From positions 58,769 through 122,768 of the forward strand of contig NZ_AVQK01000026.1 in NCBI RefSeq assembly GCF_001401755.1: a stretch of DNA of 64,000 nt. Direction: 5' to 3'. Below the pieces are notes generated by a model. That model had not been told where the DNA came from and ran no database searches. It saw only the letters and a list, made by a program, of their open reading frames with translations. Position numbers and translations under genes: made by a program. This document shows positions 36,253 through 45,674 of this stretch, piece after piece. Positions within the stretch are counted from its first letter, which is position 1. Every line of letters starts with the position of its first letter. The stretch comes from Aquimarina longa SW024. Lineage in GTDB: Bacteria; Bacteroidota; Bacteroidia; Flavobacteriales; Flavobacteriaceae.

Positions 36253-36450
36253 TTAAATACCTCTATTAGGTCTTGTAAAAGGATTGTTTGGTTTTATTGT
36301 ACAATTATTCATAGAAATACAACTACTATTGATAGCATTATCAGATCTTGTTCCTCTTATAGGTTCTCCACCACCAAATATTGTATTTAGCTGATTAAGT
36401 TTAGAAATTTTTAGTTTTTTAAGTGTTAATTTTTTTGGATGTTTTTTCAT
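36253..36450 (-). CDS. Lanthipeptide-type precursor peptide 3 (opposite strand)
   Basis: 65 residues. The leader MKKHPKKLTLKKLKISKLNQ, then LNTIFGGG, matches the KKLSLKK-type leader of precursors 1 and 2. The core begins EPIRGTRSDNAINSSC and has Cys at 44 and 50 (SSCISMNNC), several Ser/Thr and a Pro/Arg/Asn-rich tail. It lies between the exporter and the TPR-AraC regulator, on the regulator's strand, 141 bases after the regulator's stop. A GAAATTC-type palindrome is about 86 bases upstream. It is probably part of the same peptide set. Confidence 0.78.
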   Translation of the reverse strand: MKKHPKKLTLKKLKISKLNQLNTIFGGGEPIRGTRSDNAINSSCISMNNCTIKPNNPFTRPNRGI

Positions 36451-36535
36451 TATGACTTTTTTAAAGTTAAGAATTAATGAGGTGCAAAGTATAAAAAACA
36501 GAAAGCTTTACTATGGAGATTTATAGGTTGCTAAT

Positions 36536-36553
36536 CGAAATTCTGGAATTTCG
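36536..36553 (-). promoter_or_regulatory. Operator-like palindrome upstream of precursor 3
   Basis: CGAAATTC-tg-GAATTTCG is an 8+2+8 perfect inverted repeat. Its half matches the GAAATTC boxes of P1 and P2, and its ATTC-nn-GAAT centre matches the second box region. It lies between the regulator gene's end and precursor 3, without a T run, so an operator fits better than a terminator. Confidence 0.6.
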
Positions 36554-36591
36554 TGTTTCTATAAAATTTTAAGATTCTTTTTTCTAGGTTA

Positions 36592-38301
36592 TTACACTTT
36601 ATCTGTTTTTTCAATATTTTTTATATAGTATGAAGGTTTGATCCCTACTTGTCTATAAAAAGCATTAGAAAATGTTTCAGCACTCTTGTATCCCATTTCA
36701 TGAGCAATTGCTTTAATAGTATATTTACGAAGAGTTTGATTTTCTTTTAACTCATTTATGGCGTAAGTAACTCGTAATTCATTTAGGTAAGATGTAAATG
36801 TTTTATTTTTATAATGATTAATCACTCTAGATAAATATTTGACATTAGTATTCATTTCATTAGCTAATGATTGTGAACTAATGCCAGGTGTAAGATAACG
36901 TTGTTGAGTTTCGAACTCTTTTAATTTAGTTATAATATCTGTAATATGTTTTTCAGGTACTTGTATTGTTTTATCAGAAGAGACAACTTTAATATCATTA
37001 GTTGTTTTGATTATAGTAGTTTGTTTTTTTATTAATTTTTCAAAACGAGAACGATATACTCTTTTTTTTCTATACTGATAATATATCAGACCAATTGATA
37101 TTATTAATATGATACCTAATAAGATTATACTAGAGATATAGGTTTCTTCTTTTTTATTTAATTTTTTAATAAGTTTTTCTTGTTCCTCTAATAAAAGAGG
37201 AATATCATAATCTTCTTTTACTTTTCTGCTAATAAAAACTCGATCTTTTAAATACTGATCAAGAACAGAGTTTAGCTTATTTAGATATATATTTTGATTT
37301 TGTATATCATCAATCTTTTTGTAATATTCTTTTAAATACTCATACGTTTTTATATGTTTATATTGAGGGATAGAATTTAAAGTTTCGAGTATAGAATCTG
37401 TTTTTTTAAAATAGAAGATTGCTTTTTCTTTATTATTAAGATTATAATATGATTTCCCTAAATAGAAATAACTGTCGATAGTATTGGATTTATCTTTATC
37501 CTCTACTATTTTTGGTAGAGCTATATCAATACTATCTATAGTAGCAGCGTAGTTCTCTTGGTTGTATTGATTAATACCTTCACAAAGAGTGAAGTATGTT
37601 TTTATTGAATTTAGATTAGGGTTTGTGCTTTTAAAAGCTTTATCGTAGCCACTCATATTATAATATGTAGCAGAATCATATTTTTTAAGCCCAATATAGG
37701 TTTCTGCTATAGCATATAATGTGTATAAGTATCTAGAAGCATATTTGCCTTCAGTTTTATTGTGATAAAAATTGGCACATTTTTTAAAAATTTGTATTGC
37801 TTTTTCTTTCTCATCGAGGTGTTCGCTTTGTATAATCCCAATATAATATTCGATTCTATATAATAGTTTTGTATTAGAATTTTTTTTGGCAAGTTCTCGA
37901 GATGTATTTAAAAAAAGTAATGCTTGTTTAATATCTCTTTTTTCGAATAAGAAAAATTGAGCCTTTCTAAAATAACCTCTTGCCGGAAAATCTTTGTTTT
38001 GTGTAAATTTAGTGAGATCAATAATACTATCCGCATAGTTTAATTTGTACTGGTTATCTGTAGTATTATACAAATGATAATAGGCTTCGGCAATATGAAA
38101 AGTGTCTCTGTTTTTTTTTGCTTTTTTTAAATATTTAATAATCATTTTTTTTGATAGGTATGAATCTGTTTCATAGTAATGATTATATAAATTTAGAAGC
38201 TCATCGTATGACTTTTGTTGTAAAGAATCGGTTTCGACCTGAGCTATTAAAGAAGAATATGTAAAAAGAAGTAGTGGTAAAAAACAAAAGAATTTAAACA
38301 T
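36592..38301 (-). CDS. Membrane-anchored TPR regulator with AraC-type DNA-binding domain
   Basis: This 569-residue protein starts with a signal peptide (LPLLLFTYSSLIAQ). An outside tetratricopeptide-repeat array follows (about 25-370, many YHLY/FLF, YYIGIIQSEH, YFYLGKSYYNLNNKEKAI motifs). One transmembrane helix (about 391-413, ISSIILLGIILIISIGLIYY) leads to a cytoplasmic C-terminal AraC double HTH (about 465-565, NVKYLSRVINHYKNKTFTSY, MGYKSAETFSNAFYRQVG). It would sense a peptide or envelope signal outside and bind DNA inside. AraC domains bind two sites about 21 bases apart, which fits the tandem GAAATTC boxes of P1 and P2. It is the only regulator at this locus. Confidence 0.88.
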   Translation of the reverse strand: MFKFFCFLPLLLFTYSSLIAQVETDSLQQKSYDELLNLYNHYYETDSYLSKKMIIKYLKKAKKNRDTFHIAEAYYHLYNTTDNQYKLNYADSIIDLTKFTQNKDFPARGYFRKAQFFLFEKRDIKQALLFLNTSRELAKKNSNTKLLYRIEYYIGIIQSEHLDEKEKAIQIFKKCANFYHNKTEGKYASRYLYTLYAIAETYIGLKKYDSATYYNMSGYDKAFKSTNPNLNSIKTYFTLCEGINQYNQENYAATIDSIDIALPKIVEDKDKSNTIDSYFYLGKSYYNLNNKEKAIFYFKKTDSILETLNSIPQYKHIKTYEYLKEYYKKIDDIQNQNIYLNKLNSVLDQYLKDRVFISRKVKEDYDIPLLLEEQEKLIKKLNKKEETYISSIILLGIILIISIGLIYYQYRKKRVYRSRFEKLIKKQTTIIKTTNDIKVVSSDKTIQVPEKHITDIITKLKEFETQQRYLTPGISSQSLANEMNTNVKYLSRVINHYKNKTFTSYLNELRVTYAINELKENQTLRKYTIKAIAHEMGYKSAETFSNAFYRQVGIKPSYYIKNIEKTDKV

Positions 38302-38420
38302 AATAAAACTTTATATCAAAAGATCCATTTTTTGGATGATAAATGAATAACGTCTGCTAAAATAGATTATTTTTATCAGTTCAGTTGATTATACTATAAA
38401 ACAGAATATTTAGAAGTAAT

Positions 38421-39440
38421 ATGAAAATAGATCTTAGAAGTGATACGATAACAAAACCTACTTCCCAAATGTTAGCTGCTATGATGAGTGCTGAGGTAGG
38501 GGATGATGTATATAAAGAAGATCTTTCTGTGAATGTATTGGAGGAAAAGATAGCAGATATGTTTGGTAAGGATAGTGCTTTATTTTTTCCATCAGGTAGT
38601 ATGGCGAATCAAGCAGCTATAAAACTTCATACACAACCAGGGGAACAATTAATAGCAGATCACTATGCTCATGTGTATAATTATGAAGGGGGAGGAGTAT
38701 CTTTTAATAGTGGAGTCTCGTGTAAATTATTAAATGGTCATAGAGGTATGCTTACTGCATCTCAGGTAAAAGAAGCGGTTAATCCTCCGGATTTTTATCA
38801 CAGTCCGCTGACTAGTTTGGTGTGCATAGAGAATACAACTAATAAAGGAGGAGGAGCCTGTTATGATTTTGAAGAGATCAAAAAAATAAAACAAGTATGT
38901 AACGATCATAATTTAGGGTATCATCTAGATGGTGCAAGGTTATGGAATGCCTTAGTAGCAAGAGGAGAGAAAGCTAAACAATATGGAGAGGTTTTTGACA
39001 CGATTTCTGTATGTTTAAGTAAAGGGTTAGGAGCACCAATAGGATCTGTTCTAGTAGGAGATGCTGCAATTATGGAAAAGGCAATTCGAATAAGAAAAAT
39101 TTTAGGAGGAGGGATGCGTCAGGTTGGATACTTGGCTGCCGCAGGATTATATGCACTAGAGCATCATATTACGAGGCTAGCAGAAGATCATAGAAGAGCT
39201 AAAGAAATAGGCAAAGTTTTAGAAAACTTACATTTTGTAGAATCAGTAGAACCTATAGATACGAATATCATTATTTTTAAGATAAATGGAGATGAAATGA
39301 ATTTTATATCCAAAATGGCTACAAAAAATTGCCACTTTTACAGTATGGGGCAAGGAAAACTAAGGTTTGTTACACATTTAGACTATACTCAAGAAATGCA
39401 TGAATATTTTTTAGATATATTAAACAACGAATATTTTTAA
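38421..39440 (+). CDS. ltaE: Low-specificity threonine aldolase
   Basis: This 339-residue PLP enzyme cleaves L-threonine (and allo-threonine) to glycine and acetaldehyde. The start IDLRSDTITKPTSQMLAAMM, then DVYKEDLSVNVLEEKIA, FFPSGSMANQAA, LDGARLWNA and the PLP lysine in SVCLSKGLGAPIGSVLVG are all diagnostic. It is divergent from the regulator gene, with no evident link to the peptide locus. Single gene. Confidence 0.93.
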   Translation: MKIDLRSDTITKPTSQMLAAMMSAEVGDDVYKEDLSVNVLEEKIADMFGKDSALFFPSGSMANQAAIKLHTQPGEQLIADHYAHVYNYEGGGVSFNSGVSCKLLNGHRGMLTASQVKEAVNPPDFYHSPLTSLVCIENTTNKGGGACYDFEEIKKIKQVCNDHNLGYHLDGARLWNALVARGEKAKQYGEVFDTISVCLSKGLGAPIGSVLVGDAAIMEKAIRIRKILGGGMRQVGYLAAAGLYALEHHITRLAEDHRRAKEIGKVLENLHFVESVEPIDTNIIIFKINGDEMNFISKMATKNCHFYSMGQGKLRFVTHLDYTQEMHEYFLDILNNEYF

Positions 39441-39535
39441 TATTTTACGAAAAAAATAAATTAACAAAGCTCTATCAAATGTAGAGCCTTGTCTATAAAA
39501 TATAGTTTTTAAAGATTTTTTCCTTTTCTTAAAAA

Positions 39536-39856
39536 TTAAATTTCTTTTGTGCTAGCATCAGGAGCATTTTCTTTAACAGAATTGATTCCATTTTCCATCC
39601 CTGACTCAGAAGTATACATTTGACTACTACCTATTACTTGCCCGTTACCAGCCTTTAGATTAAAATAGAATTTTCCGTTTTTTGCAGTTTTTCGTTCATA
39701 TTTATTATCATCAGAAGCATTTTTCTTAATTGAAGATATTCCATTTTCTGCTGCTGATTTACTATTGTAAACTTCACTACTTAAGATTACTTGCCCATTT
39801 TTTGCTTTTAAAGTAAAATGATAACTAGACCCTTCTTTATTTTTGAGTTCAAACAT
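39536..39856 (-). CDS. YegP-family (DUF1508) protein
   Basis: This 106-residue protein is made of two tandem DUF1508 repeats: YHFTLKAKNGQVILSSEVYN with ENGISSIKKNA, and FYFNLKAGNGQVIGSSQMYT with ENGINSVKENA. Each folds as a beta-sheet with a helix. Proteins of this family are small and soluble; some are stress-induced, but no enzyme activity is known. It is read toward the threonine aldolase gene. Confidence 0.88.
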   Translation of the reverse strand: MFELKNKEGSSYHFTLKAKNGQVILSSEVYNSKSAAENGISSIKKNASDDNKYERKTAKNGKFYFNLKAGNGQVIGSSQMYTSESGMENGINSVKENAPDASTKEI

Positions 39857-40104
39857 ACTATAAGGTTTTTAATTAATTTTTTCGCTTTTGCTAAAAATAT
39901 ATAATTAAATGGAAAAAACAAAAACCTAGAGTATTCTTATAATTATAAAATCACTAGGTATTTTATCGATTAAAATTACAAATTATCGAAAAAATAAAAC
40001 TCTTTAATGTACGCAAAAAACATTTTATTTTAAAACTATATAATTTCGTAATTAAATGTTAAATTCAGTAAATTCACATAAATTTAACTTAAAACCTTTT
40101 AACT

Positions 40105-41208
40105 ATGAAAAAGATTACTTTAGGAGCAATCCTAATTTTTTTGGGAGCTAATTTGTATGCTCAGCAAGACTTGCCAGAAAACCCAAAACCAGGAAAATGC
40201 TATGTTCGTTGCACCACTCCAGATGTTTATGAAAATAAAACAATACAAGTAAAAATTACTCCAGAGTATAAAAAACTTAAAACTTTCCCTGCTCAATATA
40301 AGACGATTACTGAGAAAGTAATTATTAAAGAAGAGTCAAAAAAAATAAAAGTTGTTCCTGCAAAATATAAAACTACAACAGTAACTTTTATAAAAAAACA
40401 GAAAGCTTCTGCATTAAAAGTTATTTCAGCAAAATTAGGGAATGATTCTGAAACAGTAGAAATAAAGCCCGCTTTTGCTCAATGGGAGTTAGGTGCACCA
40501 GCTCCTGATTGTGCTTCAGGAAACCCAGATGATTGTCGTTACTGGTGTTATAAGGGATACCCTGCAGAATTTACAACTATTCCTGTAAAAACATTAAGCT
40601 CAGATGCATCAACACAAAGCAGTCCTATATCAGAACAAAATGGAACTTATACAAAGAGAGTTGTTGTCGAACCAGCAAAAATTATTGAAGAAGTTATTCC
40701 TGCAGAATATGGAACAATAACTAAGACAGTTCTTGTTAAAGATGCATATACAGAAGAAGAAATAATCCCAGCTACATTTGAAGATGTTACTAAAGAAGTA
40801 TTGACCCAAAAAGGAGGTTTAACTACATGGAAAGAAGTAGAGTGCTCTCTTGTAGAATATTCTGCTTTACCAATTAATTGGAATTTAGGGAGTGCTACTT
40901 TAACTTCTAAAGCAAAAAGTTTAATAGACACAAGATTAATGCCTGTATTAGCAAATAATGCTGGGGCTAAAATGGAAATAGCTTCTCATACTGATGCGAG
41001 AGGATCTAAGACTAGTAATAAGGATTTATCAGACCGAAGAGCTCAATCGGTGGTAACATACTTAATTTCTAAAGGAGTTAATTCAAGCCGTTTAGTAGCT
41101 AATGGATACGGAGAATCAAGACTTAAAAATAGATGTGCAGATGGTGTAACATGTACAGAAAGAGAGCATGCAGCTAATCGAAGAACAGAATTTAGATTAA
41201 TTCAATAA
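40105..41208 (+). CDS. Secreted OmpA-domain protein with repeated Lys/Tyr/Thr motif
   Basis: This 367-residue protein has a signal peptide (LIFLGANLYAQ). Residues about 40-235 carry repeats of a TPEYKKLKTFPAQYKTIT-like motif (also VVPAKYKTTTV, VIPAEYGTITKT, IIPATFEDVTKEV), a pattern seen in gliding-bacterium OmpA proteins. Residues about 255-367 form an OmpA/MotB domain (IASHTDARGSKTSNKDLSDR, NRRTEFRLI) for peptidoglycan binding, with a small Cys-flanked insertion near CADGVTC. A possible wall-envelope linker. Single gene with a strong terminator. Confidence 0.85.
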   Translation: MKKITLGAILIFLGANLYAQQDLPENPKPGKCYVRCTTPDVYENKTIQVKITPEYKKLKTFPAQYKTITEKVIIKEESKKIKVVPAKYKTTTVTFIKKQKASALKVISAKLGNDSETVEIKPAFAQWELGAPAPDCASGNPDDCRYWCYKGYPAEFTTIPVKTLSSDASTQSSPISEQNGTYTKRVVVEPAKIIEEVIPAEYGTITKTVLVKDAYTEEEIIPATFEDVTKEVLTQKGGLTTWKEVECSLVEYSALPINWNLGSATLTSKAKSLIDTRLMPVLANNAGAKMEIASHTDARGSKTSNKDLSDRRAQSVVTYLISKGVNSSRLVANGYGESRLKNRCADGVTCTEREHAANRRTEFRLIQ

Positions 41209-41231
41209 AAAAGTAAGGATAGTCTAAATAC

Positions 41232-41263
41232 AAAGAGGTTGTACTAATAAGCACAACCTCTTT
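41232..41263. terminator. Intrinsic terminator after the OmpA gene
   Basis: An 11-base stem (aaagaggttgt / acaacctcttt) has a 10-base loop and a T run on the plus strand. It can also serve the convergent thioredoxin-like gene. Confidence 0.85.
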
Positions 41264-41269
41264 ATTTTT

Positions 41270-41719
41270 TTATTTAGAAAATTTATCTAATAATTCAAAA
41301 TGAAACTTAGGATCTCTAAGAGAACTATAACCAGATATTTTATCAAGAATTTTACCTTTTGGAGATAAAACAATAAGTAAAGGAAAAGACTTGTTCTTAT
41401 TATATTTGTTTAATAATTCATTATTATGTTTTTTTTGCTTATCCGTAAGAAGATCCTTATTTCTAGGAATATCGATAAAAAGTGGAACAAAAGAATTTTT
41501 ATAATTTTTAAATTTTTTATGATCAAAAAAATCTTCTTTTAACATCTTACAGGGCGCACACCAATCACTTCCACTAAAATATAATAGAATTGATTTTTTA
41601 CCAATTTTAGCTTCTTGTTTAGCTAATTCTAAATCATATAACCATATATCTTCTTTTTGAGTTTCCTGAGAAAAACCGATACAACTTAAAAAACTAAAAA
41701 TTATAAAAATTTTGTTCAT
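41270..41719 (-). CDS. Secreted thioredoxin-fold protein
   Basis: About 149 residues from the ATG at 41719, which begins a good signal peptide (MNKIFIIFSFLSCIGFSQ); a more upstream ATG at 41746 would spoil it. It has the thioredoxin-like motif SGSDWCAPCKMLKEDFF (CAPC redox pair), followed by FPLLIVLSPKGKILDKISGY with the cis-proline region. It would reduce or isomerise disulfides in the periplasm. It lies 30 bases after the YbaB gene on the same strand, so they are likely co-transcribed. Confidence 0.85.
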   Translation of the reverse strand: MNKIFIIFSFLSCIGFSQETQKEDIWLYDLELAKQEAKIGKKSILLYFSGSDWCAPCKMLKEDFFDHKKFKNYKNSFVPLFIDIPRNKDLLTDKQKKHNNELLNKYNKNKSFPLLIVLSPKGKILDKISGYSSLRDPKFHFELLDKFSK

Positions 41720-41749
41720 TATATTTTTTACTTTTTTATTAAACAATAA

Positions 41750-42076
41750 TTATTCCATAAATTTATCTAACCCAGGGATATTAGGCATACCCTCCTTAGC
41801 TACAGCAGCTAATTCTGTTTCATTAACATGCGTAGCTTTAGCAATAGCTTTATTTAAAGTTAAAACTAGATAATCCTCTAACTGTTCTTTATCTTCTAGC
41901 AATTGATCAGCTATAGTGATATTTTTGATTTCTCGATTTGCGGTTAGTGAGATTTTTAATAAACCATCAGGACTTTCTTGATCTACAATAATAGTAGTTA
42001 ACCTTTTTTTAGTTTCTTCTACTTTTTGCTGAGTTTCTTTTAATTTACCCATCATTCCCATCATGTCTCCAAACAT
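41750..42076 (-). CDS. YbaB/EbfC nucleoid-associated protein
   Basis: This 108-residue protein has the Met-rich N-terminus [20 protein letters not shown], a coiled helix with two strands ([20 protein letters not shown]) and a helical C-terminus. It matches the YbaB/EbfC dimer that binds DNA as a nucleoid protein. It is upstream of the thioredoxin-like gene on the same strand and divergent from the S9 peptidase. Confidence 0.88.
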   Translation of the reverse strand: MFGDMMGMMGKLKETQQKVEETKKRLTTIIVDQESPDGLLKISLTANREIKNITIADQLLEDKEQLEDYLVLTLNKAIAKATHVNETELAAVAKEGMPNIPGLDKFME

Positions 42077-42144
42077 AGTATATTTTTTAAAATTTATAAA
42101 AACAAAATTAGTATTTTGGTTGTTAATAAACTAACAAGATTATT

Positions 42145-44280
42145 ATGAAAACACGTTATATTATATTCTTAATATCTCTTATTTTTACAGCTTCGTGTAA
42201 AAATAAGACCATGACGACATTGAATACTAAAGTTCAAACTCCTATTGCTGATAAAAAACCAACAAATCTCAAAAAACATAATGATCTACGTGTTGATAAT
42301 TATTTTTGGCTAAATGATCGAGAAAACCCAGAAGTAATTGACTATTTAGAGCGTGAAAATGATTATAATGATAAGATGACTGCTCATACAAAAGGATTTC
42401 AGAAAGTTCTTTTTGAAGAAATGAAGAGTCGTATAAAAGAAGATGATTCTTCGGTTCCATATAAACTAAATGGGTATTGGTACTTAACTCGTTATGAAAA
42501 AGGAAAAGATTACCCTATATATTCTAGAAAAAAAGAAACTTTAGATGCCAAGGAAGAAATTATTTTTGATTGTAATATAGAGGCAGAAGGGCATAGCTAT
42601 TTTAAGCTATCAGGACTTAATATTAGCCCAGATAATAAACTTGTAGCATTTGGTGTAGATACAATTAGTAGGCGTAAGTACACAATACGAATAAAAAACC
42701 TAGAGACAGGAGTTGTATATCCAGAAACAATAGAAACTACTACAGGAGGAAGTACATGGGCAGCAGATAGTAAGACTTTGTTTTATACTACTAAAGACGA
42801 TGAAACATTACGTTCAGATAAGATTTTTAGACATACCTTAGGAACCCCAGTATCAGAAGATGTAGAAGTTTTTAATGAAGTAGATGATACTTTTCACACA
42901 TTTGTTTATAAAACTAAATCAAAAAAATATATAGTTATTGGATCTAGTAGTACACTTACTTCTGAATATAGAATTTTAAGAGCTGACGATCCTACAGGCG
43001 AGTTTACAGTTTTTCAACCAAGAATAAGAGGGCTAGATTATGGTATAGCACATTATGAAGATTCTTTTTATGTATTGACGAATGCGGATAAAGCCACTAA
43101 CTTTAAGCTAATGAAGGTTTCTGAAGGTAATACAGTCAAAGAAAACTGGAAAGATGTTATACCACATCGAGAACATGTATTGCTTGAAGATGTAGAAATA
43201 TTTAAAGATTACTTAGTGATTAGTGAGCGAGATAATGGACTTAATAAAATTAATATAAAAAGATGGGACGGTACTGCAGATTATTATCTCCCATTTGATA
43301 ATGAGACCTATACGGCTTATGTAAGTACTAATCCAGATTTTGATACTAAACTTCTTAGATATTCCTATAATTCTTTAACAACTCCTAATTCTGTAATCGA
43401 TTTTGATATGGAAACGAAGGAAAAAGAAATAAAAAAGGAACAAGAAGTACTCGGAGGTGAATTTGATAAGAATAATTATATATCAGAAAGAGTATGGGCA
43501 ATAGCAGAAGATGGTGCAAAAATACCTGTTTCTTTAGTGTATAAAAAAGGAATCAAAAAAGATGGTAAAAATCCATTGTTACAATATGGCTATGGATCAT
43601 ATGGATCAACAATAGATCCATATTTCTCTACAGTAAGATTAAGTTTGCTAGATAGAGGTTTTATATATGCAATAGCACATATACGAGGTAGTGAGTATTT
43701 AGGAAGATCTTGGTATGACGAAGGGAAACTACTTAAAAAGAAAAATACATTTACTGATTTCATAGCATGTTCCAAGTTTCTTATAGAACAAGGATATACT
43801 TCTTCAGATCATTTATACGCTATGGGAGGTTCTGCGGGAGGTCTATTGATGGGAGCAATAGTTAATATGGCTCCAGAATTGTATAATGGAGTAGTAGCTT
43901 CGGTACCTTTTGTAGATGTAATTACTACAATGCTAGATGATAGTATTCCTCTAACAACAGGAGAGTATGACGAGTGGGGAAATCCTAATGATGAGAAATA
44001 TTATACCTATATGAAATCCTATTCTCCTTATGATAATGTAGTTCCGCAAGAATATCCAAACATGCTGGTGACTACAGGGTTACACGATTCTCAAGTACAA
44101 TATTGGGAACCTGCAAAATGGGTAGCCAAGCTTAGAGAATTAAAGACTGATGATAATATATTGTTATTACAAACTAATATGGAAACTGGTCATGGAGGAG
44201 CTTCGGGGAGGTTTGAGGCTCTTAAAGAAGTAGCAGAAGAATATGCATTTTTATTAGATTTAGAACGTATAGAAGAGTAA
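42145..44280 (+). CDS. S9-family prolyl oligopeptidase (oligopeptidase B-like), lipoprotein
   Basis: This 711-residue protein has a lipobox signal (LIFTASCKNK, Cys about residue 18). The N-terminal half is a seven-bladed beta-propeller (about 60-420) and the C-terminal half an alpha/beta hydrolase. The catalytic Ser is in YAMGGSAGGLLMGA, an Asp in GLHDSQVQYWEP, and the His in ETGHGGASGRFE. The sequence DYFWLNDRENPEVIDYLERE near the start is typical of the oligopeptidase B branch, which cleaves short peptides after basic residues. Single gene. Confidence 0.93.
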   Translation: MKTRYIIFLISLIFTASCKNKTMTTLNTKVQTPIADKKPTNLKKHNDLRVDNYFWLNDRENPEVIDYLERENDYNDKMTAHTKGFQKVLFEEMKSRIKEDDSSVPYKLNGYWYLTRYEKGKDYPIYSRKKETLDAKEEIIFDCNIEAEGHSYFKLSGLNISPDNKLVAFGVDTISRRKYTIRIKNLETGVVYPETIETTTGGSTWAADSKTLFYTTKDDETLRSDKIFRHTLGTPVSEDVEVFNEVDDTFHTFVYKTKSKKYIVIGSSSTLTSEYRILRADDPTGEFTVFQPRIRGLDYGIAHYEDSFYVLTNADKATNFKLMKVSEGNTVKENWKDVIPHREHVLLEDVEIFKDYLVISERDNGLNKINIKRWDGTADYYLPFDNETYTAYVSTNPDFDTKLLRYSYNSLTTPNSVIDFDMETKEKEIKKEQEVLGGEFDKNNYISERVWAIAEDGAKIPVSLVYKKGIKKDGKNPLLQYGYGSYGSTIDPYFSTVRLSLLDRGFIYAIAHIRGSEYLGRSWYDEGKLLKKKNTFTDFIACSKFLIEQGYTSSDHLYAMGGSAGGLLMGAIVNMAPELYNGVVASVPFVDVITTMLDDSIPLTTGEYDEWGNPNDEKYYTYMKSYSPYDNVVPQEYPNMLVTTGLHDSQVQYWEPAKWVAKLRELKTDDNILLLQTNMETGHGGASGRFEALKEVAEEYAFLLDLERIEE

Positions 44281-44366
44281 TTAAAAAAAATAGTGTAACT
44301 TCGTACCGTTTTTGTAGCAGTTAGTGAGTTTATGATCTCATAAATCTGTAAAACATAAGTAACTAT

Positions 44367-45407
44367 ATGAGAGAAGATATTAAAGCTTATAATAATATTT
44401 TAGAGCTTATTGGCGATACTCCTTTAGTAAAGCTAAATAGAATAATGAAAGGTTTTCCTGGTAATTATTATGCTAAAATAGAATCTTTTAATCCAGGACA
44501 CTCCACTAAAGATAGAATAGCACTTTACATTATAGAACAAGCTGAAAAAAAAGGCATTCTTAAGCCAGGAGATACTATTATAGAAACAACTAGTGGTAAT
44601 ACTGGTTTTAGTCTAGCAATGGTGAGTGTAATAAAAGGTTATGAATGTATTCTTGCAGTCAGTTCTAAATCTTCAAAGGATAAGATCGCAATGTTGAAAA
44701 ATATGGGAGCCAAAGTATATGTGTGTCCAGCACATGTAAGTGCAGATGACCCAAGGTCTTACTATCAGGTGGCAAAAAGACTTCATGAAGAAACAAAAGG
44801 ATCGGTATACATAAATCAATATTTTAATGAATTAAATATTGATGCACATTATAATTCTACAGGACCAGAAATTTGGAATCAAACTAATGGTAAGCTTACC
44901 CATTTTATAGCATGCTGTGGAACAGGAGGAACTATTTCGGGTACTGCTAGATACTTAAAGGAAAAAAATAAGGATATACGCGTTTTAGGAATTGATGCTT
45001 ATGGTTCTGTTCTAAAAAAGTATCATGAAACAAGAGAATTAGATAAAGATGAGATTTATCCATATAGAATAGAAGGTTTAGGGAAAAACCTCATTCCATC
45101 AGCAACAGATTTTGATGTTATTGATAAGTTTGAAAAAGTAAGTGACGAAGATAGTGCTCACACTGCTAGAGAGTTAGTTAAGAAAGAAGGTATGTTTTTA
45201 GGATATACAAGTGGAGCAGCCTTACAAGGAATAAAACAGCTTGCCGAACAAGGAGAATTTGATAGTGATAGTAATGTTATTGTAATTCTTCCTGATCATG
45301 GATCAAGATATATGAGTAAGGTATTTAGTGATGATTGGATGTCAGAGCAAGGCTTTTTTGATAGTAAGAATGAAATTGATGCTACAGATGTACAATTCAT
45401 AAAATAG
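44367..45407 (+). CDS. PLP-dependent cysteine synthase-like enzyme (possible cysteate synthase)
   Basis: This 346-residue fold-type II PLP enzyme has the PLP lysine K48 in [14 protein letters not shown], the phosphate loop TTSGNTGF (residues 74-81), the glycine-rich [14 protein letters not shown] and a C-terminal SGAALQG. The motifs resemble cysteine synthase/cystathionine beta-synthase. The NPGHSTKDR variant and the longer tail ([17 protein letters not shown]) set it apart from CysK. Its neighbour 267 bases on is an acyl transferase of the serine-palmitoyltransferase type. In capnine biosynthesis a cysteate synthase of this fold supplies such a transferase, so cysteate synthase is a reasonable alternative. 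A terminator separates the two genes. Confidence 0.85.
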   Translation: MREDIKAYNNILELIGDTPLVKLNRIMKGFPGNYYAKIESFNPGHSTKDRIALYIIEQAEKKGILKPGDTIIETTSGNTGFSLAMVSVIKGYECILAVSSKSSKDKIAMLKNMGAKVYVCPAHVSADDPRSYYQVAKRLHEETKGSVYINQYFNELNIDAHYNSTGPEIWNQTNGKLTHFIACCGTGGTISGTARYLKEKNKDIRVLGIDAYGSVLKKYHETRELDKDEIYPYRIEGLGKNLIPSATDFDVIDKFEKVSDEDSAHTARELVKKEGMFLGYTSGAALQGIKQLAEQGEFDSDSNVIVILPDHGSRYMSKVFSDDWMSEQGFFDSKNEIDATDVQFIK

Positions 45408-45460
45408 AAAACAAATAATGACTATTTCTAAAAAAAAGATATAGTTATTATGATAATTAT

Positions 45461-45502
45461 AAAAAAAAGTTCAAAAAGCTAACGCTTACTGAACTTTTTT
45501 TT
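45461..45502 (+). terminator. Intrinsic terminator after the cysteine synthase-like gene
   Basis: A 13-base stem (aaaaaaaagttca / tgaactttttttt) has a 16-base loop that holds a second small hairpin (aagc/gctt). It shows that the two PLP genes are separate transcripts. The following 170 bases before 45675 are A/T-rich upstream DNA. Confidence 0.85.
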
Positions 45503-45674
45503 GGTTAATAGTTTTTGATTTCGATTCTTTTTTAACATAATAGATGCAAAATTATTTGTTATAAGTTTTTCTTTTGTTAAAATAGAACTTTCTAAAAGTC
45601 AAACAAGATATAATTATGTCATCAAATCAATTTTACGTATTTTCGCACACTTATAAGAAACAATTTTTTGATAA

